Positions 18,261 to 28,819 of a stretch of 64,000 nt of DNA are shown one piece after another. Numbering within the stretch: the stretch's first letter is position 1; every line of letters begins with the position of its first letter. The DNA comes from Dyella japonica DSM 16301 (GTDB lineage Bacteria; Pseudomonadota; Gammaproteobacteria; Xanthomonadales; Rhodanobacteraceae): assembly GCF_001010355.1 (NCBI RefSeq), contig NZ_JPLA01000042.1:1-64000 (forward strand), in the 5' to 3' direction. Below the pieces are notes generated by a model. That model made no database searches and was not told the origin of the DNA. It saw only the letters and a program-made list of their open reading frames with translations. Position numbers and translations under genes: made by a program.

Positions 18261-18653
18261 TTAACGCTTCGAGAACTGGGTAGCGCGGCGGGCCTTATGC
18301 AGACCGACCTTCTTGCGCTCGACCTCGCGGGCGTCGCGGGTCACGAAGCCAGCCTTGCGGAGCTGGGACTTCAGGCTTTCGTCGTACTCGATCAGGGCGC
18401 GAGCGATGCCGAGGCGGATCGCACCGGCCTGGCCGGTGATGCCGCCGCCGGCGACGGTCACGTTGACGTCAAACTTGTCGGTCGCTTCGATCAGCTCAAG
18501 CGGCTGACGCACGATCATGCGCGAGGTTTCACGACCGAAGAACTGGTCGAGAGTCTTGCCGTTGACCGTGATCGCGCCACTGCCCTTGCGCAGGAACACG
18601 CGAGCGGCGGAGGTCTTGCGGCGGCCGGTGCCGTAGTTCTGCTGGATCGCCAT
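18261..18653 (-). CDS. rpsI: 30S ribosomal protein S9
   Basis: Small-subunit protein whose C-terminal tail reaches the P-site. The 130 residues begin [20 protein letters not shown], with [13 protein letters not shown] in the middle, and end RRATQFSKR, the conserved S9 tail. It follows rplM by 9 bases, the standard rplM-rpsI operon. Confidence 0.98.
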   Translation of the reverse strand: MAIQQNYGTGRRKTSAARVFLRKGSGAITVNGKTLDQFFGRETSRMIVRQPLELIEATDKFDVNVTVAGGGITGQAGAIRLGIARALIEYDESLKSQLRKAGFVTRDAREVERKKVGLHKARRATQFSKR

Positions 18654-18662
18654 AATGATTCC

Positions 18663-19091
18663 TTAGAGTTCCAGCGCCTGCGGCTGCTGAGCGGTATGCG
18701 GATGTTCGGCACCGCCGTACACCTTGAGCTTGCGGTACATCGCGCGGCCGAGCGGATTCTTCGGCAGCATGCCCTTGACGGCGATTTCGATGACGCGCTC
18801 CGGATGCGTGGCGAGCAGGTCCTTCAGACTCATGGTCTTGAGGTTGCCGACGTAACCGGTGAAACGGTGGTACATCTTGTCGTCCAGCTTGGCACCCGTG
18901 ACGGCCACCTTCTCAGCGTTGACCACGACGATGTAATCGCCGGTGTCGACGTGCGGGGTGAATTCCGGCTTGTGCTTGCCACGCAGACGGCGGGCGATCT
19001 CGGTCGACAGACGACCGAGCGTCTTGTCCGTGGCGTCAATCACGAACCAATCGCGCTTGACGCTTTCCGGCTTGGCGCTGAACGTTTTCAT
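18663..19091 (-). CDS. rplM: 50S ribosomal protein L13
   Basis: Early-assembling large-subunit protein. The start [20 protein letters not shown] gives 142 residues, identical in length to E. coli L13. [20 protein letters not shown] and the [19 protein letters not shown] block are diagnostic. A longer reading to 19145 is rejected because L13 begins at MKTF. Confidence 0.98.
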   Translation of the reverse strand: MKTFSAKPESVKRDWFVIDATDKTLGRLSTEIARRLRGKHKPEFTPHVDTGDYIVVVNAEKVAVTGAKLDDKMYHRFTGYVGNLKTMSLKDLLATHPERVIEIAVKGMLPKNPLGRAMYRKLKVYGGAEHPHTAQQPQALEL

Positions 19092-19154
19092 TTCAGAATA
19101 CCTAGTCTGCCGCCTCGAGGGCGGTTCACATAATCGGTGGAACAAAGGCGCGAG

Positions 19155-19184
19155 ATGATAACGGAGTTTTCATCAATCGCGCAA
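19155..19184 (-). promoter_or_regulatory. Candidate rplM-rpsI promoter
   Basis: On the minus strand, TTGCGC (19179-19184) and TATCAT (19155-19160) have an 18-base spacer, 64 bases upstream of rplM. The -10 fits five of six consensus bases; the -35 is weak. Confidence 0.42.
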
Positions 19185-19201
19185 GCCCACCGACCGGTGG
19201 G

Positions 19202-20440
19202 ATGCGAGCTGGCAATGATAGCATGACCAGCATGGCGCTTGAAAAGCCCCCACACACTCGAAAACAGAAGATCGCCTCGCTTGCCGACCAGTGCGTGCAG
19301 TGCGGCCTGTGCCTACCCACCTGTCCCACCTACGGTCTGGACGGCAATGAAGCGGAGTCCCCGCGTGGCCGTATCGCCATTGCGGCGGCGCTGGCGCGGG
19401 GCGATGCGGAGCCGACAGAGGCCCTGCGCATCCACCTGGACCACTGCCTGGGCTGTCTCAATTGCCAGCGCGTGTGCCCGGCCAACGTCAAATACGACGA
19501 ACTGCTGGTGGAAACCCGGGCGCTGATCGGCCCGTCGCCTCGGCGCCCCAAGCAATTGCTGGCCATGCTCAAGCAGCCGAGCCTGCTGCGACTGGCGGCT
19601 CGCGTGGGCGGATCCACCGGCCTGGCGCACTGGAAACAGCGTCTTGCCGACCGCCTGCCGGCCACCTCGGCATGGCGCTCCGCATTGGAAACCTGGTCCG
19701 AGCCGGCGCATGTGGCCGCCCCGCCAGTGCCCAAGAACCAGCACGCCGACCAGCCCGCCGTGGCGCTCTTTCCAGGCTGCGTGGCCAGCGTTGAAGACGA
19801 AGCCGCCGAGCGCGCCGCGATAACCCTGCTGCAGGCGGCGGGTTATCGGGTGGAACGCCTGCCCGCCTTCTGCTGTGGCGCGATGGACCTGCACGGCGGC
19901 GACATGGACACCGCCGATCGCCTGGCCGAACGCGTGCGCGACAGCTGGCAACGCTCGGGCGCCACGCAGCTGATCAGTGTGACGCCCGGCTGCCTGGGCA
20001 CCTTGCGCCGCGCGCTGCCCGACGTCACCGTGAGCGATCCGGTCACGCTGCTGGCGGAGCGCCGGGATCGGCTCGTCTTCCGCCCGCTGGAACGCCGCGT
20101 CGCCGTGCATCTTCCCTGCACGCAGCTCAATGTGGCGCGCAGCGAATCAGCCCTGCAGGACCTGCTGCGGCAGGTGCCGTCGCTCGATCTGGCGATGTTG
20201 CCGCGTCCGCCGCACTGCTGTGGTGCGGCCGGATCGCACATGCTGGAGTTTCCCGAGCGTGCGGCGCGTCTGCGCGAGGGCGTGCTTGGACAAATCGCCC
20301 GCTTGGCACCCCAGCAGCTGTTGTCGTCCAATATCGGCTGTCGCCTGCATCTGGCTGCGGGCATGGATAAGCAAGGCGAGCAGTGGCCGACCATGCATCC
20401 GCTGACCCTGCTCGCGCAGCAACTGGAGATTTCGCCATGA
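19202..20440 (+). CDS. glcF: Glycolate oxidase iron-sulfur subunit GlcF-like
   Basis: Electron-transfer subunit with two 4Fe-4S ferredoxin motifs, [12 protein letters not shown] and [12 protein letters not shown], and two C-terminal cysteine-rich CCG motifs ([23 protein letters not shown]). Length is 412 residues, as in GlcF. No glcD or glcE lies beside it, so the partner dehydrogenase is elsewhere and the exact substrate (glycolate, lactate or other) is uncertain. The start could instead be the ATG at 19223. It overlaps coq7 by ATGA. Confidence 0.82.
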   Translation: MRAGNDSMTSMALEKPPHTRKQKIASLADQCVQCGLCLPTCPTYGLDGNEAESPRGRIAIAAALARGDAEPTEALRIHLDHCLGCLNCQRVCPANVKYDELLVETRALIGPSPRRPKQLLAMLKQPSLLRLAARVGGSTGLAHWKQRLADRLPATSAWRSALETWSEPAHVAAPPVPKNQHADQPAVALFPGCVASVEDEAAERAAITLLQAAGYRVERLPAFCCGAMDLHGGDMDTADRLAERVRDSWQRSGATQLISVTPGCLGTLRRALPDVTVSDPVTLLAERRDRLVFRPLERRVAVHLPCTQLNVARSESALQDLLRQVPSLDLAMLPRPPHCCGAAGSHMLEFPERAARLREGVLGQIARLAPQQLLSSNIGCRLHLAAGMDKQGEQWPTMHPLTLLAQQLEISP

Positions 20441-21078
20441 ACGCACGCACGCTCTCCCCGCTCGACCGCCTGCTGTCCGGCATCGAACGCGCGCTGGAAA
20501 CCGTGTCCGGCGCACCGGAAGCCGGACGCCCCTCGCCGGCCGATGCCTATGACGAAGCGGACATGGACGATGCCGAGCGCCGTCACGCCGCTGGCCTGAT
20601 GCGCATCAACCACACCGGCGAAGTCTGCGCGCAGGCGCTTTACGACGGGCAGGCCGCGCTGGCCCGCAACGAGGACATCCGCGAACACCTGCAGCACGCC
20701 GCCGCCGAGGAAACCGACCACCTGGCCTGGTGCGCCGATCGCCTGAAGGAACTGGACAGCCGCCCCAGCCTGTTCAACCCGCTGTGGTACGCCGGCAGCT
20801 ATGCCATCGGCGCCCTCGCGGCGCTGGCCGGCGATCCGGTGAGCCTGGGCTTTGTGGTGGAAACGGAACGACAGGTGGAGGCGCATCTCGAGGAACATCT
20901 CGACAAGCTGCCACCCCAGGACGAGCGCTCGCGCGCCGTGCTGTCGCAGATGCAGGCCGATGAGATCCGCCATGCGCACAACGCGCGCGAGCGCGGCGGC
21001 ATCGATCTGCCGTTCCCGATACCCGGCGTGATGCATGTGACGTCGATGGTGATGAAGGCGGTGGCGTATCGGGTTTGA
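20437..21078 (+). CDS. coq7: 3-demethoxyubiquinol 3-hydroxylase Coq7
   Basis: Di-iron hydroxylase of ubiquinone synthesis. The 213 residues begin at the ATG overlapping the glcF stop. Ferritin-like di-iron ligands sit in [15 protein letters not shown], the EETDHLAWC segment (E-x-x-H) and the second pair [13 protein letters not shown] and [14 protein letters not shown]. It replaces UbiF in this lineage. Confidence 0.93.
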   Translation: MNARTLSPLDRLLSGIERALETVSGAPEAGRPSPADAYDEADMDDAERRHAAGLMRINHTGEVCAQALYDGQAALARNEDIREHLQHAAAEETDHLAWCADRLKELDSRPSLFNPLWYAGSYAIGALAALAGDPVSLGFVVETERQVEAHLEEHLDKLPPQDERSRAVLSQMQADEIRHAHNARERGGIDLPFPIPGVMHVTSMVMKAVAYRV

Positions 21079-21089
21079 ATGGCCGCCCT

Positions 21090-21172
21090 TGTGGGAGCGC
21101 ACCCTGTGCGCGACTGCCACGCTTGAGGGGTACCGCTCCGTAGGCTTGTCGCGCACAGGGTGCGCTCCCACA
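21090..21172. repeat. REP-like inverted repeat, copy 2
   Basis: TGTGGGAGCGCACCCTGTGC... at 21090 is matched by its complement ending at 21172, with a 33-base unrelated centre. It lies between the convergent coq7 and speD genes. Confidence 0.9.
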
Positions 21173-21200
21173 AATACGGAGCAGCGACGCCGCCTCAGAA

Positions 21201-21227
21201 AAAAACCCGCCTTTCGGCGGGTTTTTT
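21201..21227. terminator. Bidirectional terminator between coq7 and speD
   Basis: CCCGCC-TTTC-GGCGGG is flanked by an A-run on the left and six Ts (21222-21227) on the right, so it can end transcription from both convergent genes. Confidence 0.85.
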
Positions 21228-21229
21228 CG

Positions 21230-22015
21230 TTACATCAGGTTGCGACCGTGGAACAACTCCTCGATCTCGCGCCGCAGCAGCGACTCGATGCGCTGGCGCT
21301 CCTTGAACGAGAGGTCGTCGGCATGCGCCTCGAACAGATACGTATCAAGGTCGAAGTCCTTGATGTGCATCTTCGTGTGGAACATGTTTTCCTGGTACAC
21401 GTTCACGTCGAACATCTCGTACTTCTGGCGGATGTGCTTGGCCAGGTAGTCCTGCACCGAGTTGATCTTGTGGTCGATGAAGTGCTTCTTGCCCTTCACG
21501 TCGCGGGTGAAGCCGCGCACGCGGTAGTCGGCGATGACGATGTCCGATTCGAAGCTGTCGATCAGGTAGTTCAGGGCCTTCAGCGGCGAGATCACGCCGC
21601 AGGTGGCGACATCAATGTCCGCGCGGAAAGTCGCAATGCCGTTGTGCGGGTGCGTTTCCGGATAGGTGTGGACGGTGATGTGGCTCTTGTCCAGGTGCGC
21701 GACCACCGCGTCGGAGATGGTGTCGCGGCCGAGCTTCTCCACCACCGGCTCCTCGGAAATGAGGATGGTGACGGACGCGCCTTGCGGATCGTAGTCCTGG
21801 CGTGCAATGTTCAGGATGTTGGCGCCGATGATTTCGGCCACATCCGTCAGGATCTGGGTCAGGCGATCGGCGTCGTACTGCTCGTCGATGTATTCGATGT
21901 AACGCTGGCGCTGCTCTTCGGACACCGCATAGCAGATGTCGTAGATGTTGAAGCTCAGGGCCTTCGTCAGATTGTTGAAGCCTTGCAAACGCAGGCGCGG
22001 AAGCGGTTTAACCAC
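21230..22015 (-). CDS. speD: S-adenosylmethionine decarboxylase proenzyme
   Basis: Makes decarboxylated SAM for spermidine synthesis. The 261 residues compare with 264 in E. coli, and it is the long proteobacterial type. Self-cleavage creates the pyruvoyl group at S111 in [17 protein letters not shown], with the K-S bond as in E. coli. No speE lies adjacent. Confidence 0.94.
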   Translation of the reverse strand: MVKPLPRLRLQGFNNLTKALSFNIYDICYAVSEEQRQRYIEYIDEQYDADRLTQILTDVAEIIGANILNIARQDYDPQGASVTILISEEPVVEKLGRDTISDAVVAHLDKSHITVHTYPETHPHNGIATFRADIDVATCGVISPLKALNYLIDSFESDIVIADYRVRGFTRDVKGKKHFIDHKINSVQDYLAKHIRQKYEMFDVNVYQENMFHTKMHIKDFDLDTYLFEAHADDLSFKERQRIESLLRREIEELFHGRNLM

Positions 22016-22293
22016 AACGACTCTCCATGGCCGGGGATGGGGCCAGCAGTAGAGGCGGGTTAGCTACAAGGGTCCCCGCTGGATAATTCGACGTGAAAGC
22101 CCGAAGCTTCCACGACCCTTGTGACGGGAGCGCGACAAAGGGATCGCGTCCGAAAGACCGTGAAGTATGCGGCAAAAAAAAGGAAAACTGAACCTCCGGA
22201 AGCTCAGGTTAGTTTGCCATAATGCCCGGAGGGGTAAGGTTTGGACTACCGGGGGACGCTTGCGGCCCCCGTTTTGAATCAACGGGATCTCAC

Positions 22294-22989
22294 GTGGCGC
22301 AACTCAAATATCAGCTACAGCAGGCTTTTGAACGGTCACAGGCGCCAGCGAATTTCGCACCGGACCCGGCGTCGATGGAGCGATTTCTTGCGCTTTGCCA
22401 TCGCCGGCGCTATCCGGGCAAGACCGCGATCATCCGCCCGGGCGATCCCGCCAATACGCTGTATTACATCGTGGAGGGCTCGCTGGCGGTGTGTTCGGAG
22501 GACGAACAAGGCCGCGAACTGATCCTGGCCTATATCAGCCGTGGCCAGTTCATCGGCGAGATGGGCCTGTTCGTGGAACAGGCGCAGCGCGAGTCGCTGG
22601 TGCGTACCCGTACGGCCTGCGAGATGGCCGAGATCAGCTACGAGCGCCTGTTCCAGCTGATGGAAGGTCCGCTGCGCGAGGAATGTCCGAAGATCCTGTT
22701 CGCCATCGGTTCCCAGCTGACCCACCGTCTGCTGCGCACCTCTCGCCAGGTCAGCCGCATGGCCTTCATGGACGTCACCAACCGCATCTCCAAGACGCTG
22801 CTGGACCTGTGCCAGGAGCCTGATGCGATGACCCACCCGGAAGGCACCCAGATCCGCATTTCCCGCCAGGAAGTGAGCCGCATCGTGGGCTGCTCCCGCG
22901 AGATGGTGGGCCGCGTGCTCAAGCAGCTCGAGGAGCAGCGCATGATCGACGTGGCGGGCAAAACCATCGTGGTGCGCGGCACCCGCTGA
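22294..22989 (+). CDS. clp: Crp/Fnr-family regulator Clp
   Basis: A 231-residue transcription factor close to Xanthomonas Clp (230). The N-terminal cyclic-nucleotide fold includes RRRYPGKTAIIRPGDPANTL and ISRGQFIGEMGLF. The C-terminal helix-turn-helix is QIRISRQEVSRIVGCSREMV. The GTG start (MAQLKYQLQQAF) is preferred; an in-frame ATG 72 bases upstream would add a Pro/Gly-rich stretch unlike the family. Xanthomonas Clp responds to cyclic di-GMP and controls exoenzymes; the same is inferred here. The 22016-22293 gap should hold the divergent speD and clp promoters. Confidence 0.9.
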   Translation: MAQLKYQLQQAFERSQAPANFAPDPASMERFLALCHRRRYPGKTAIIRPGDPANTLYYIVEGSLAVCSEDEQGRELILAYISRGQFIGEMGLFVEQAQRESLVRTRTACEMAEISYERLFQLMEGPLREECPKILFAIGSQLTHRLLRTSRQVSRMAFMDVTNRISKTLLDLCQEPDAMTHPEGTQIRISRQEVSRIVGCSREMVGRVLKQLEEQRMIDVAGKTIVVRGTR

Positions 22990-23017
22990 GTCTCATCCAG
23001 GCTGGGCCCAGACGAAG

Positions 23018-23044
23018 AAACCCGGCCACGGCCGGGTTTTTTTT
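23018..23044 (+). terminator. Rho-independent terminator after clp
   Basis: AAACCCGGC-CACG-GCCGGGTTT followed by further Ts to 23044. Confidence 0.87.
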
Positions 23045-23063
23045 CAGTGCCCCGGTGCCAGAC

Positions 23064-24053
23064 TCAGCCCCGGGCCGCCCCGGCTTTGGCGGCCTGGCGA
23101 TGGTCCGGCTGGTAGATCATGTACACATCCGCCCGCTCGTAGTGCGAGCCGGCCCATACCGACGGCTGCAGCACGAAGCCGGCCTGCTGGTACATGCGCA
23201 GCGCCGTCTTCAGGCGGCTGTTGGACTCCAGGAACAGCTCCCGGCCGCCGCGACGGTGAAATTCGGCGATGGCGGCGGCCAGCAGCACCCGGCCGGCGCC
23301 CATGCCGCGGAAGGTTTCGTCCACGCCCATCTTGGACAGCTCATAGACGCCCGGCGACTCGCACAGCAGCGCGCAGGTGCCGATGACCTCGCCCGCCAGC
23401 CGCGCAAAGAAAATCGCCCCGCCTGGCGCCAGCACGTGGCGCTCGGGGTCGCCCAGCATCTGGCGATCGATCTCCTCGATGCGGAAGTGACGCTCCAGCC
23501 ACTGCGCATTGAGCCGGTAAAAATGCTCTTTCAGGGCCGCCTCGTAGGGCACCACTTCCAGCGCGGCCGTGGTCAGCGCCGCATATTCGGCCAGCATGGC
23601 GTCGACCACGGGGCGCTCCTGCACGGCCGCTTCGGTCGCCGACAGGGCGGTGAGCAAGGTCTCCAGCTCCTGCTCGCCCAGGGATTTGACGATGCCTCGG
23701 CGCACGGCGACCCAGATCGGCCCCAGCGCGGAAAGATCGGCGCGGCCCTTGTCGGTCAGGCCCAGCAAGCTGCGGCGACCGTCCTGGGCATCCTTGTTGC
23801 GACAGACCAGGCCCGCATCGACCAGCTTGTCGGCCAGCTGGCTCACCGCCGAATGCGTCTGCCCGATGGCCTGGGCCACGTCGCTGACCGTGGTCTCGCC
23901 GTTCTCCCACAAAAAGCGCAGCACCGGAAACCAGCGCGACTCAACGCCAGCCCCGCAGGTGCGGTAGACCTCGTCGACGGCCGCGTAGAAGTGGTCGCTG
24001 AGCGACTTGAGCCGGCTGCCGAGCGCCAGCTGGGCGAGCGTAGGGAGATACAT
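23064..24053 (-). CDS. MarR-type regulator fused to GNAT acetyltransferase
   Basis: A 329-residue fusion. Residues about 1-150 are a MarR winged helix (RWFPVLRFLWENGETTVSDV, then DAQDGRRSLLGLTDKGR, the MarR wing). Residues about 170-320 are a GNAT domain (GAIFFARLAGEVIGTCALL, the acetyl-CoA loop FRGMGAGRVLLAAAI, LFLESNSRLKTALRMYQQAGF). The start MYLPTLAQL is preferred to one 33 bases upstream. Such fusions are known; the target of acetylation is not. It is convergent with clp. Confidence 0.85.
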   Translation of the reverse strand: MYLPTLAQLALGSRLKSLSDHFYAAVDEVYRTCGAGVESRWFPVLRFLWENGETTVSDVAQAIGQTHSAVSQLADKLVDAGLVCRNKDAQDGRRSLLGLTDKGRADLSALGPIWVAVRRGIVKSLGEQELETLLTALSATEAAVQERPVVDAMLAEYAALTTAALEVVPYEAALKEHFYRLNAQWLERHFRIEEIDRQMLGDPERHVLAPGGAIFFARLAGEVIGTCALLCESPGVYELSKMGVDETFRGMGAGRVLLAAAIAEFHRRGGRELFLESNSRLKTALRMYQQAGFVLQPSVWAGSHYERADVYMIYQPDHRQAAKAGAARG

Positions 24054-24107
24054 CCGACAACCCTCGAACCATGGAGTAGATATCAACGCGTGTCGCTAAG
24101 CTGCCCT

Positions 24108-24188
24108 TGTGGGAGCGCACCCTGTGCGCGACGGCCCTGGTTGGGAGCGCGTCGCGACCGGGTGTCGCGCACACGGTGCGCTCCCACA
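24108..24188. repeat. REP-like inverted repeat, copy 3
   Basis: TGTGGGAGCGCACCCTGTGC... pairs with a right arm that has one mismatch (ACACGGTGCGCTCCCACA), the only imperfect copy of the six. It lies between the MarR-GNAT and HAD genes, both on the minus strand. Confidence 0.87.
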
Positions 24189-24204
24189 ATCAACCGGTCG
24201 CGGG

Positions 24205-24906
24205 TCAGAACCAGTCGACGCGGGTGATGGTGCGCCCCAGTGCCCGCTCCAGCTTCTTGCAGAGCTTGGGCGTGCCGTTGACCAGCACAGCTTCCGCGGC
24301 AGGCTTGAGCATGGGGGCATCGACCAGCGAGTCGCTATAGGCCACATGCCACTCGCCAACCCCGAAAGCCGCCAGCTGCGCGGGTTTGCGGCGACCGACA
24401 TTGTGCAGCTTCACGCGCATGCCCAGCGGTCCGGGACGCAGCTGCGAAGCCAGCACGTCCACTTCACCCAGGCCCAGCTGGGCGAGGATATGGCTGACCA
24501 GCACGTGCTCGCAGCCGGTGACCACGATGACGCGGTCGCCCGCGGCCTGATGGCGGCGCAGGGCGTTCAGGCCGTCGCGGCAAAACTGCTTGGGGCGACG
24601 CGTCAGGCTTGCACCAAACGCTTCGGCCGCCGCGCGGTAGCGGCGCTCGTTGAGACCGAGCAGGCCCACGTGCACCAGCGCACGCTCGGCCAGACGCCTG
24701 GAAAACGGCACGACCAGCAGCATCCACGGCAGCGCTAGCAAGGCGCCGAGCTTGCGCAGCCACGATCGCTGGAAGCGATCGCGCATGAATAGATAGAAGG
24801 CGTCGCCGTGGATCAGCACGCCGTCGAAATCGAACAACACCGTGCGCGGCGCGGCCACAGCCGCCTCCGCCGCCACCGGCTCCAGACTGGTTTCCCCTGT
24901 GCTCAT
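24205..24906 (-). CDS. HAD-IB family phosphatase
   Basis: A 233-residue cytosolic hydrolase with the HAD motifs: nucleophile loop VLFDFDGVLIHGDAFYLFM (DxD with a phosphoserine-phosphatase-like helix after it), VIVVTGCEHVLVSHIL (motif II), and VAYSDSLVDAPMLKPA (motif IV). It resembles the SerB/HAD-IB group; the substrate is unknown. It starts 19 bases after the trpC stop, so it may be the last gene of the trpG-D-C transcript. Confidence 0.82.
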   Translation of the reverse strand: MSTGETSLEPVAAEAAVAAPRTVLFDFDGVLIHGDAFYLFMRDRFQRSWLRKLGALLALPWMLLVVPFSRRLAERALVHVGLLGLNERRYRAAAEAFGASLTRRPKQFCRDGLNALRRHQAAGDRVIVVTGCEHVLVSHILAQLGLGEVDVLASQLRPGPLGMRVKLHNVGRRKPAQLAAFGVGEWHVAYSDSLVDAPMLKPAAEAVLVNGTPKLCKKLERALGRTITRVDWF

Positions 24907-24925
24907 ACGTCGACCTGCCCGAGAC

Positions 24926-25720
24926 TCAGGCCGAGGCGAACAGGCGCTTCAGTTCCGCGCCCGGATCGTTGGCGCGCATGAAGGCTTCGCCGACGAGAAA
25001 TGCATTGATGCCCGCCTCGCGCAGCGTGGCGACATCGTCGGGCGTGTGGATGCCCGATTCGCTGACCAGGATGCGGTCGTATTCCATCAGCTGCTGCAGT
25101 TCCAGCGAGGTATCCAGCGAGGTGTGGAACGTGCGCAGATTGCGGTTGTTCACGCCGATCAGCGGCACCGGCAGCGCGAGCGCTCGCTCCAGCTCCTCGG
25201 CGTCGTGCACTTCGCACAGCACGTCCAGGTCGAGTTCGGCCGCCAGCATCGACAGATCCAGCAGCGCAGAATCGCTCAGCGCCGCCACGATCAGCAGGAT
25301 GCAGTCCGCGCCGATCACGCGGGCCTCGTACACCTGATACGGATCGATCACGAAATCCTTGCGCAGCACCGGCAGCGAGCAGGCCTCGCGCGCCTGCTGC
25401 AGGAAGTCTTCGCTGCCCTGGAAAAAATCCTTATCGGTGAGCACCGACAGGCAGGCCGCACCGCCCAGCTCGTAGCTGCGGGCAATCGCGGCGGGATCGA
25501 AATCCGGACGGATCAGGCCCTTGCTCGGGCTCGCGCGCTTCACTTCAGCGATCACGGCGGCCAGGCCGGCATCCACCTTGGCCTCGATGGCGGCGGCAAA
25601 ACCGCGGGTTTCCGGCAGATCGGCCACACGCGAGGACAGTTCGGCCAGCGGCAGCCTGGCGCTGCGTTCGGCCACTTCTTCAGTCTTGCGGGTGAGGATG
25701 CGCTGGAGGATGTCGGTCAT
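24926..25720 (-). CDS. trpC: Indole-3-glycerol phosphate synthase
   Basis: Ring-closing TIM-barrel enzyme of tryptophan synthesis. The 264 residues form a stand-alone TrpC, not fused to TrpF. Motifs include [52 protein letters not shown] and VSESGIHT. It follows trpD by 42 bases. Confidence 0.95.
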   Translation of the reverse strand: MTDILQRILTRKTEEVAERSARLPLAELSSRVADLPETRGFAAAIEAKVDAGLAAVIAEVKRASPSKGLIRPDFDPAAIARSYELGGAACLSVLTDKDFFQGSEDFLQQAREACSLPVLRKDFVIDPYQVYEARVIGADCILLIVAALSDSALLDLSMLAAELDLDVLCEVHDAEELERALALPVPLIGVNNRNLRTFHTSLDTSLELQQLMEYDRILVSESGIHTPDDVATLREAGINAFLVGEAFMRANDPGAELKRLFASA

Positions 25721-25762
25721 GGCAAAAGCTTGCGGGGAAAGGGGATGAAAGTAGCGTGAGCG

Positions 25763-26830
25763 TCAGGACGCATCCGCCAGGCGCCGTGTCACGGCGACGA
25801 AGGCGTCCATTTTTGCACGAGCAGCGCCGCTGGCGATGGTTGAGCGTGCGAGCTCGATGCCCGCGGCGATGGAATCCACCACGTTGGCAGCGTACAGCGC
25901 AGCGCCGGCATTGAGGCATACGATGTCGTGCGGCACGCCGCGACGCCCTTCCAGGGCCTCCAGCAGCATGGCGCGCGACTCTTCGGCATTCTCCACGCGC
26001 AGATTGCGGCTGGAGGCCATGGCGAGACCGAAATCCTCCGGCTCCACTTCGTATTCGCGCACTTCGCCGTCGCGCAGTTCGCCCACCAGGGTGGCCGCGC
26101 CCAGCGAAATCTCGTCCATGCCGTCGCGTCCCCACACCACCAGCGCATGTTTCGCGCCCAGCGCCTGCAGCACGCGCACCTGGATGCCGACCAGATCGGG
26201 ATGGAACACGCCCATCAGAATATTCGGCGCACCGGCCGGATTGGTCAGCGGACCGAGGATATTGAACAGCGTGCGCACGCCCATCTCTTTGCGCACCGGT
26301 GCGACTACTTTCATCGCGGGATGATGGTTGGGCGCAAACATGAAGCCGATGCCGACTTCCTGCATGCACTGCGCCACCTTCGCAGGCGGCAGATCGATCA
26401 CCGCGCCCAGCGCCTCGAGCACATCCGCGCTGCCCGACTTGGACGACACGCTGCGACCGCCGTGCTTGGCCACACGCGCACCGGCAGCAGCGGCAACAAA
26501 CATCGAGGTGGTGGAAATATTGAAGCTGGAGGCGCCGTCACCGCCGGTGCCGACGATGTCGACGAAGTGCTCGTGCGCAGGCAGCGCCACCTTGGCCGAC
26601 AGCTCGCGCATCACGCGCGCCGCGCCGGTGATTTCGCCGACGGTTTCCTTCTTCACGCGCAGGCCGGTGATGATGGCGGCAGTCATCAGCGGGCTCACTT
26701 CGCCGCGCATGATCTGCCCCATCAGCTCGATCATTTCGTCGTGGAAGATTTCGCGGTGCTCGATGGTGCGCTGTAGCGCTTCCTGCGGCGTGATGGTGAC
26801 GCGGCGACCCACGTTGCCGGCCACGTTCAT
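25763..26830 (-). CDS. trpD: Anthranilate phosphoribosyltransferase
   Basis: Joins anthranilate to PRPP. The start [19 protein letters not shown] overlaps the trpG stop by 4 bases and gives 355 residues. The PRPP loop is [20 protein letters not shown] and the anthranilate site [20 protein letters not shown], followed by APNHHPAMK and [15 protein letters not shown] longer reading to 27007 runs into trpG and is rejected. Confidence 0.95.
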   Translation of the reverse strand: MNVAGNVGRRVTITPQEALQRTIEHREIFHDEMIELMGQIMRGEVSPLMTAAIITGLRVKKETVGEITGAARVMRELSAKVALPAHEHFVDIVGTGGDGASSFNISTTSMFVAAAAGARVAKHGGRSVSSKSGSADVLEALGAVIDLPPAKVAQCMQEVGIGFMFAPNHHPAMKVVAPVRKEMGVRTLFNILGPLTNPAGAPNILMGVFHPDLVGIQVRVLQALGAKHALVVWGRDGMDEISLGAATLVGELRDGEVREYEVEPEDFGLAMASSRNLRVENAEESRAMLLEALEGRRGVPHDIVCLNAGAALYAANVVDSIAAGIELARSTIASGAARAKMDAFVAVTRRLADAS

Positions 26831-27423
26831 GCCGCGAGCTTCAGCGGCAGACCGAGGAAGTTGCGCAGCAAATCGTGGCCGTACTGGGTGAGGATGGATT
26901 CGGGATGGAACTGCACGCCCTCGACCTTCAGCGTCTTGTGGCGCAGGCCCATGATCTCGTCGATGCTGCCGTCCGGATTTTCCGTCCAGGCCGTTACTTC
27001 GAGACAATCAGGCAGCGATGCCTGCTCAACGACCAGCGAGTGATAGCGCGTGGCCTCGAACGGATCGGGCAGCCCGGCGAACACGCCCTGGCCGCGATGG
27101 CGCACCGGCGAGGTCTTGCCGTGCATGATCTGCTTGGCGCGGATCACCTTGCCGCCAAACACCTGGCCGATGGCCTGATGACCCAGGCAGACGCCGAACA
27201 CGGGAATCTCACCGGCCAGCTCGCTCAGCACCTGCAGCGACACGCCCGAATCGTCCGGCGTGCCGGGTCCCGGCGAAATCATGATGTGGGAGGGCTTGAG
27301 CGCCCGGATGCCGGCTATGTCGAGCGCATCGTTGCGCACCACCTTCACCGCCTGGCCCAGCTCGCCCAGGTACTGCACGAGGTTGAAGGTGAAGCTGTCG
27401 TAGTTGTCGATCATCAGCAGCAT
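26827..27423 (-). CDS. trpG: Anthranilate synthase glutaminase subunit
   Basis: Class I glutamine amidotransferase supplying ammonia to TrpE. The 198 residues contain [32 protein letters not shown], the nucleophile in [17 protein letters not shown], and the closing H-E in [14 protein letters not shown]. It may also serve PabB. TrpE is encoded separately at 47982-49457. Confidence 0.94.
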   Translation of the reverse strand: MLLMIDNYDSFTFNLVQYLGELGQAVKVVRNDALDIAGIRALKPSHIMISPGPGTPDDSGVSLQVLSELAGEIPVFGVCLGHQAIGQVFGGKVIRAKQIMHGKTSPVRHRGQGVFAGLPDPFEATRYHSLVVEQASLPDCLEVTAWTENPDGSIDEIMGLRHKTLKVEGVQFHPESILTQYGHDLLRNFLGLPLKLAA

Positions 27424-27443
27424 ACGGGGACCAACTCTTTGAT

Positions 27444-27456
27444 TTGGTTATACCAA
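27444..27456. promoter_or_regulatory. Short inverted repeat upstream of trpG
   Basis: TTGGT-TAT-ACCAA, 21 bases upstream of the trpG start, at the place where a promoter or operator would be. The rest of the 27424-27682 gap shows no convincing ORF. Confidence 0.3.
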
Positions 27457-27682
27457 GCAACGCACCGCTGGCGCGGAATGGCGCCAGGTATCCCTGCCGT
27501 CAGCGGATGTCGGCGCGGGCGCCGACCTGCCCGATTGTAGCGGCGGCCGTCGCGGCGATGCAGCATGGAATTGTCGGGATGCGCTGGATATGGGGACGGC
27601 GGCCAGGCTGCCGACACCATGAGTGCCGGCATCGGCCCCGCAGGTTGTCCGGCCGGCACGCGCCCGGAAGCGCTTGCCGGAC

Positions 27683-28819
27683 TCAGCCTTTCAGGCGCCG
27701 GGGGTCGAGCATGTCGGCGGTGACGCCCGCATCCTGCAAATGGGCGGGCAGCGGACGCCCCAGGGCGAGATTCGCGCAGGCCTCGCCCATCGCGGCCGAG
27801 GTCTGGATGCCGTAGCCGCCTTGCGCGGCGACCCAGAAGAAATCGCTGGAGCCGGGCGCAAAGCCGCCCACCAGGTCGCCATCGGCCACGAACGAACGCA
27901 GGCCGGCCCAGGTGCGCGTGGGGCGGCGGATGGTCATCGTGGTCGCCTCTTCGATGCGGTGGATGCCGATGGCGATATCGAGCTCCTCCGGCTGCACGTC
28001 GTGCGGCATCACCGGATCGGCGTTCGCGGGACAGCCGAGCAGCAGGCCGGCGTCCGGCTTGAAGTAGAAACCTTCATCGACGTCCATGACGAAGGGCCAG
28101 CGCGAGGTGTCCATGCCCGTCGGCGCTTCGAACAGAAACGCCGAACGCCGGCGCGGCTGGATGCCGATCGGCGCAATGCCCGCCAGCGCGGCAATCTGAT
28201 CCACCCACGCGCCAGCTGCATTGATCAGCAAGGGAGCGCGGTAATGCTCGTGGCCGGCGTCGACAAACCAATGGCCGGGTCCGTGTTCGATCGAGCGGAT
28301 ATCGACATTGCAGCGGAGCTGACCACCCCGCGCCCGCACGCCGCGCAGGAAGCCCTGGTGCAATTCGTGCACATCCATATCGCAGGCGCCGGGCTCGTGG
28401 AGCCCGATATGGGCAGCGTCGGGGCGCAACACCGGCACCGTTTCGCGCAGCCACGCCGCATCCACCACGCACAAGCCCTGCGTGCGCGATGCCATCTGCG
28501 CATGCAGCGCGTGCACCTTTTCGATGTGGTCGACGGTGCCGATGCTGACCGAGCCGCGCGGTGAAAGAATCGGGTGTCCTGCGAAACCCTCGGGCGGACG
28601 ATCGAAGAAACGTCGCGCCGCGCGCGTCAACGCGCGCACCTGCTCGGAGCCGTACGTCTCGGAAAACAGCGCTGCCGAGCGCCCGGTCGAATGCATGCCG
28701 GCGTGCTCTTCGCGCTCCAGCACCAGCACGCGCGCATGCGGCGCGAGGAAATAGGCGACCGAAGCGCCGGCCATGCCGGCACCGATCACGATCACATCGA
28801 CGTCGTGCAGCGTACTCAT
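27683..28819 (-). CDS. dauA: FAD-dependent D-amino acid dehydrogenase (DauA-like)
   Basis: A 378-residue DAO-family flavoprotein that oxidatively deaminates D-amino acids. FAD binding is seen in VIVIGAGMAGASVAYFL. The long match to Pseudomonas aeruginosa D-arginine dehydrogenase includes HSTGRSAALFSETYGSEQVR, LINAAGAWVDQIAALAG, IQPRRRSAFLFEAP and TWAGLRSFVADGDLVGGF. DauA has broad specificity for D-amino acids. Its ATG overlaps the end of the symporter gene by 4 bases, so it is the last gene of the left arm. D-Ala and other D-residues released from peptidoglycan are plausible substrates. Confidence 0.85.
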   Translation of the reverse strand: MSTLHDVDVIVIGAGMAGASVAYFLAPHARVLVLEREEHAGMHSTGRSAALFSETYGSEQVRALTRAARRFFDRPPEGFAGHPILSPRGSVSIGTVDHIEKVHALHAQMASRTQGLCVVDAAWLRETVPVLRPDAAHIGLHEPGACDMDVHELHQGFLRGVRARGGQLRCNVDIRSIEHGPGHWFVDAGHEHYRAPLLINAAGAWVDQIAALAGIAPIGIQPRRRSAFLFEAPTGMDTSRWPFVMDVDEGFYFKPDAGLLLGCPANADPVMPHDVQPEELDIAIGIHRIEEATTMTIRRPTRTWAGLRSFVADGDLVGGFAPGSSDFFWVAAQGGYGIQTSAAMGEACANLALGRPLPAHLQDAGVTADMLDPRRLKG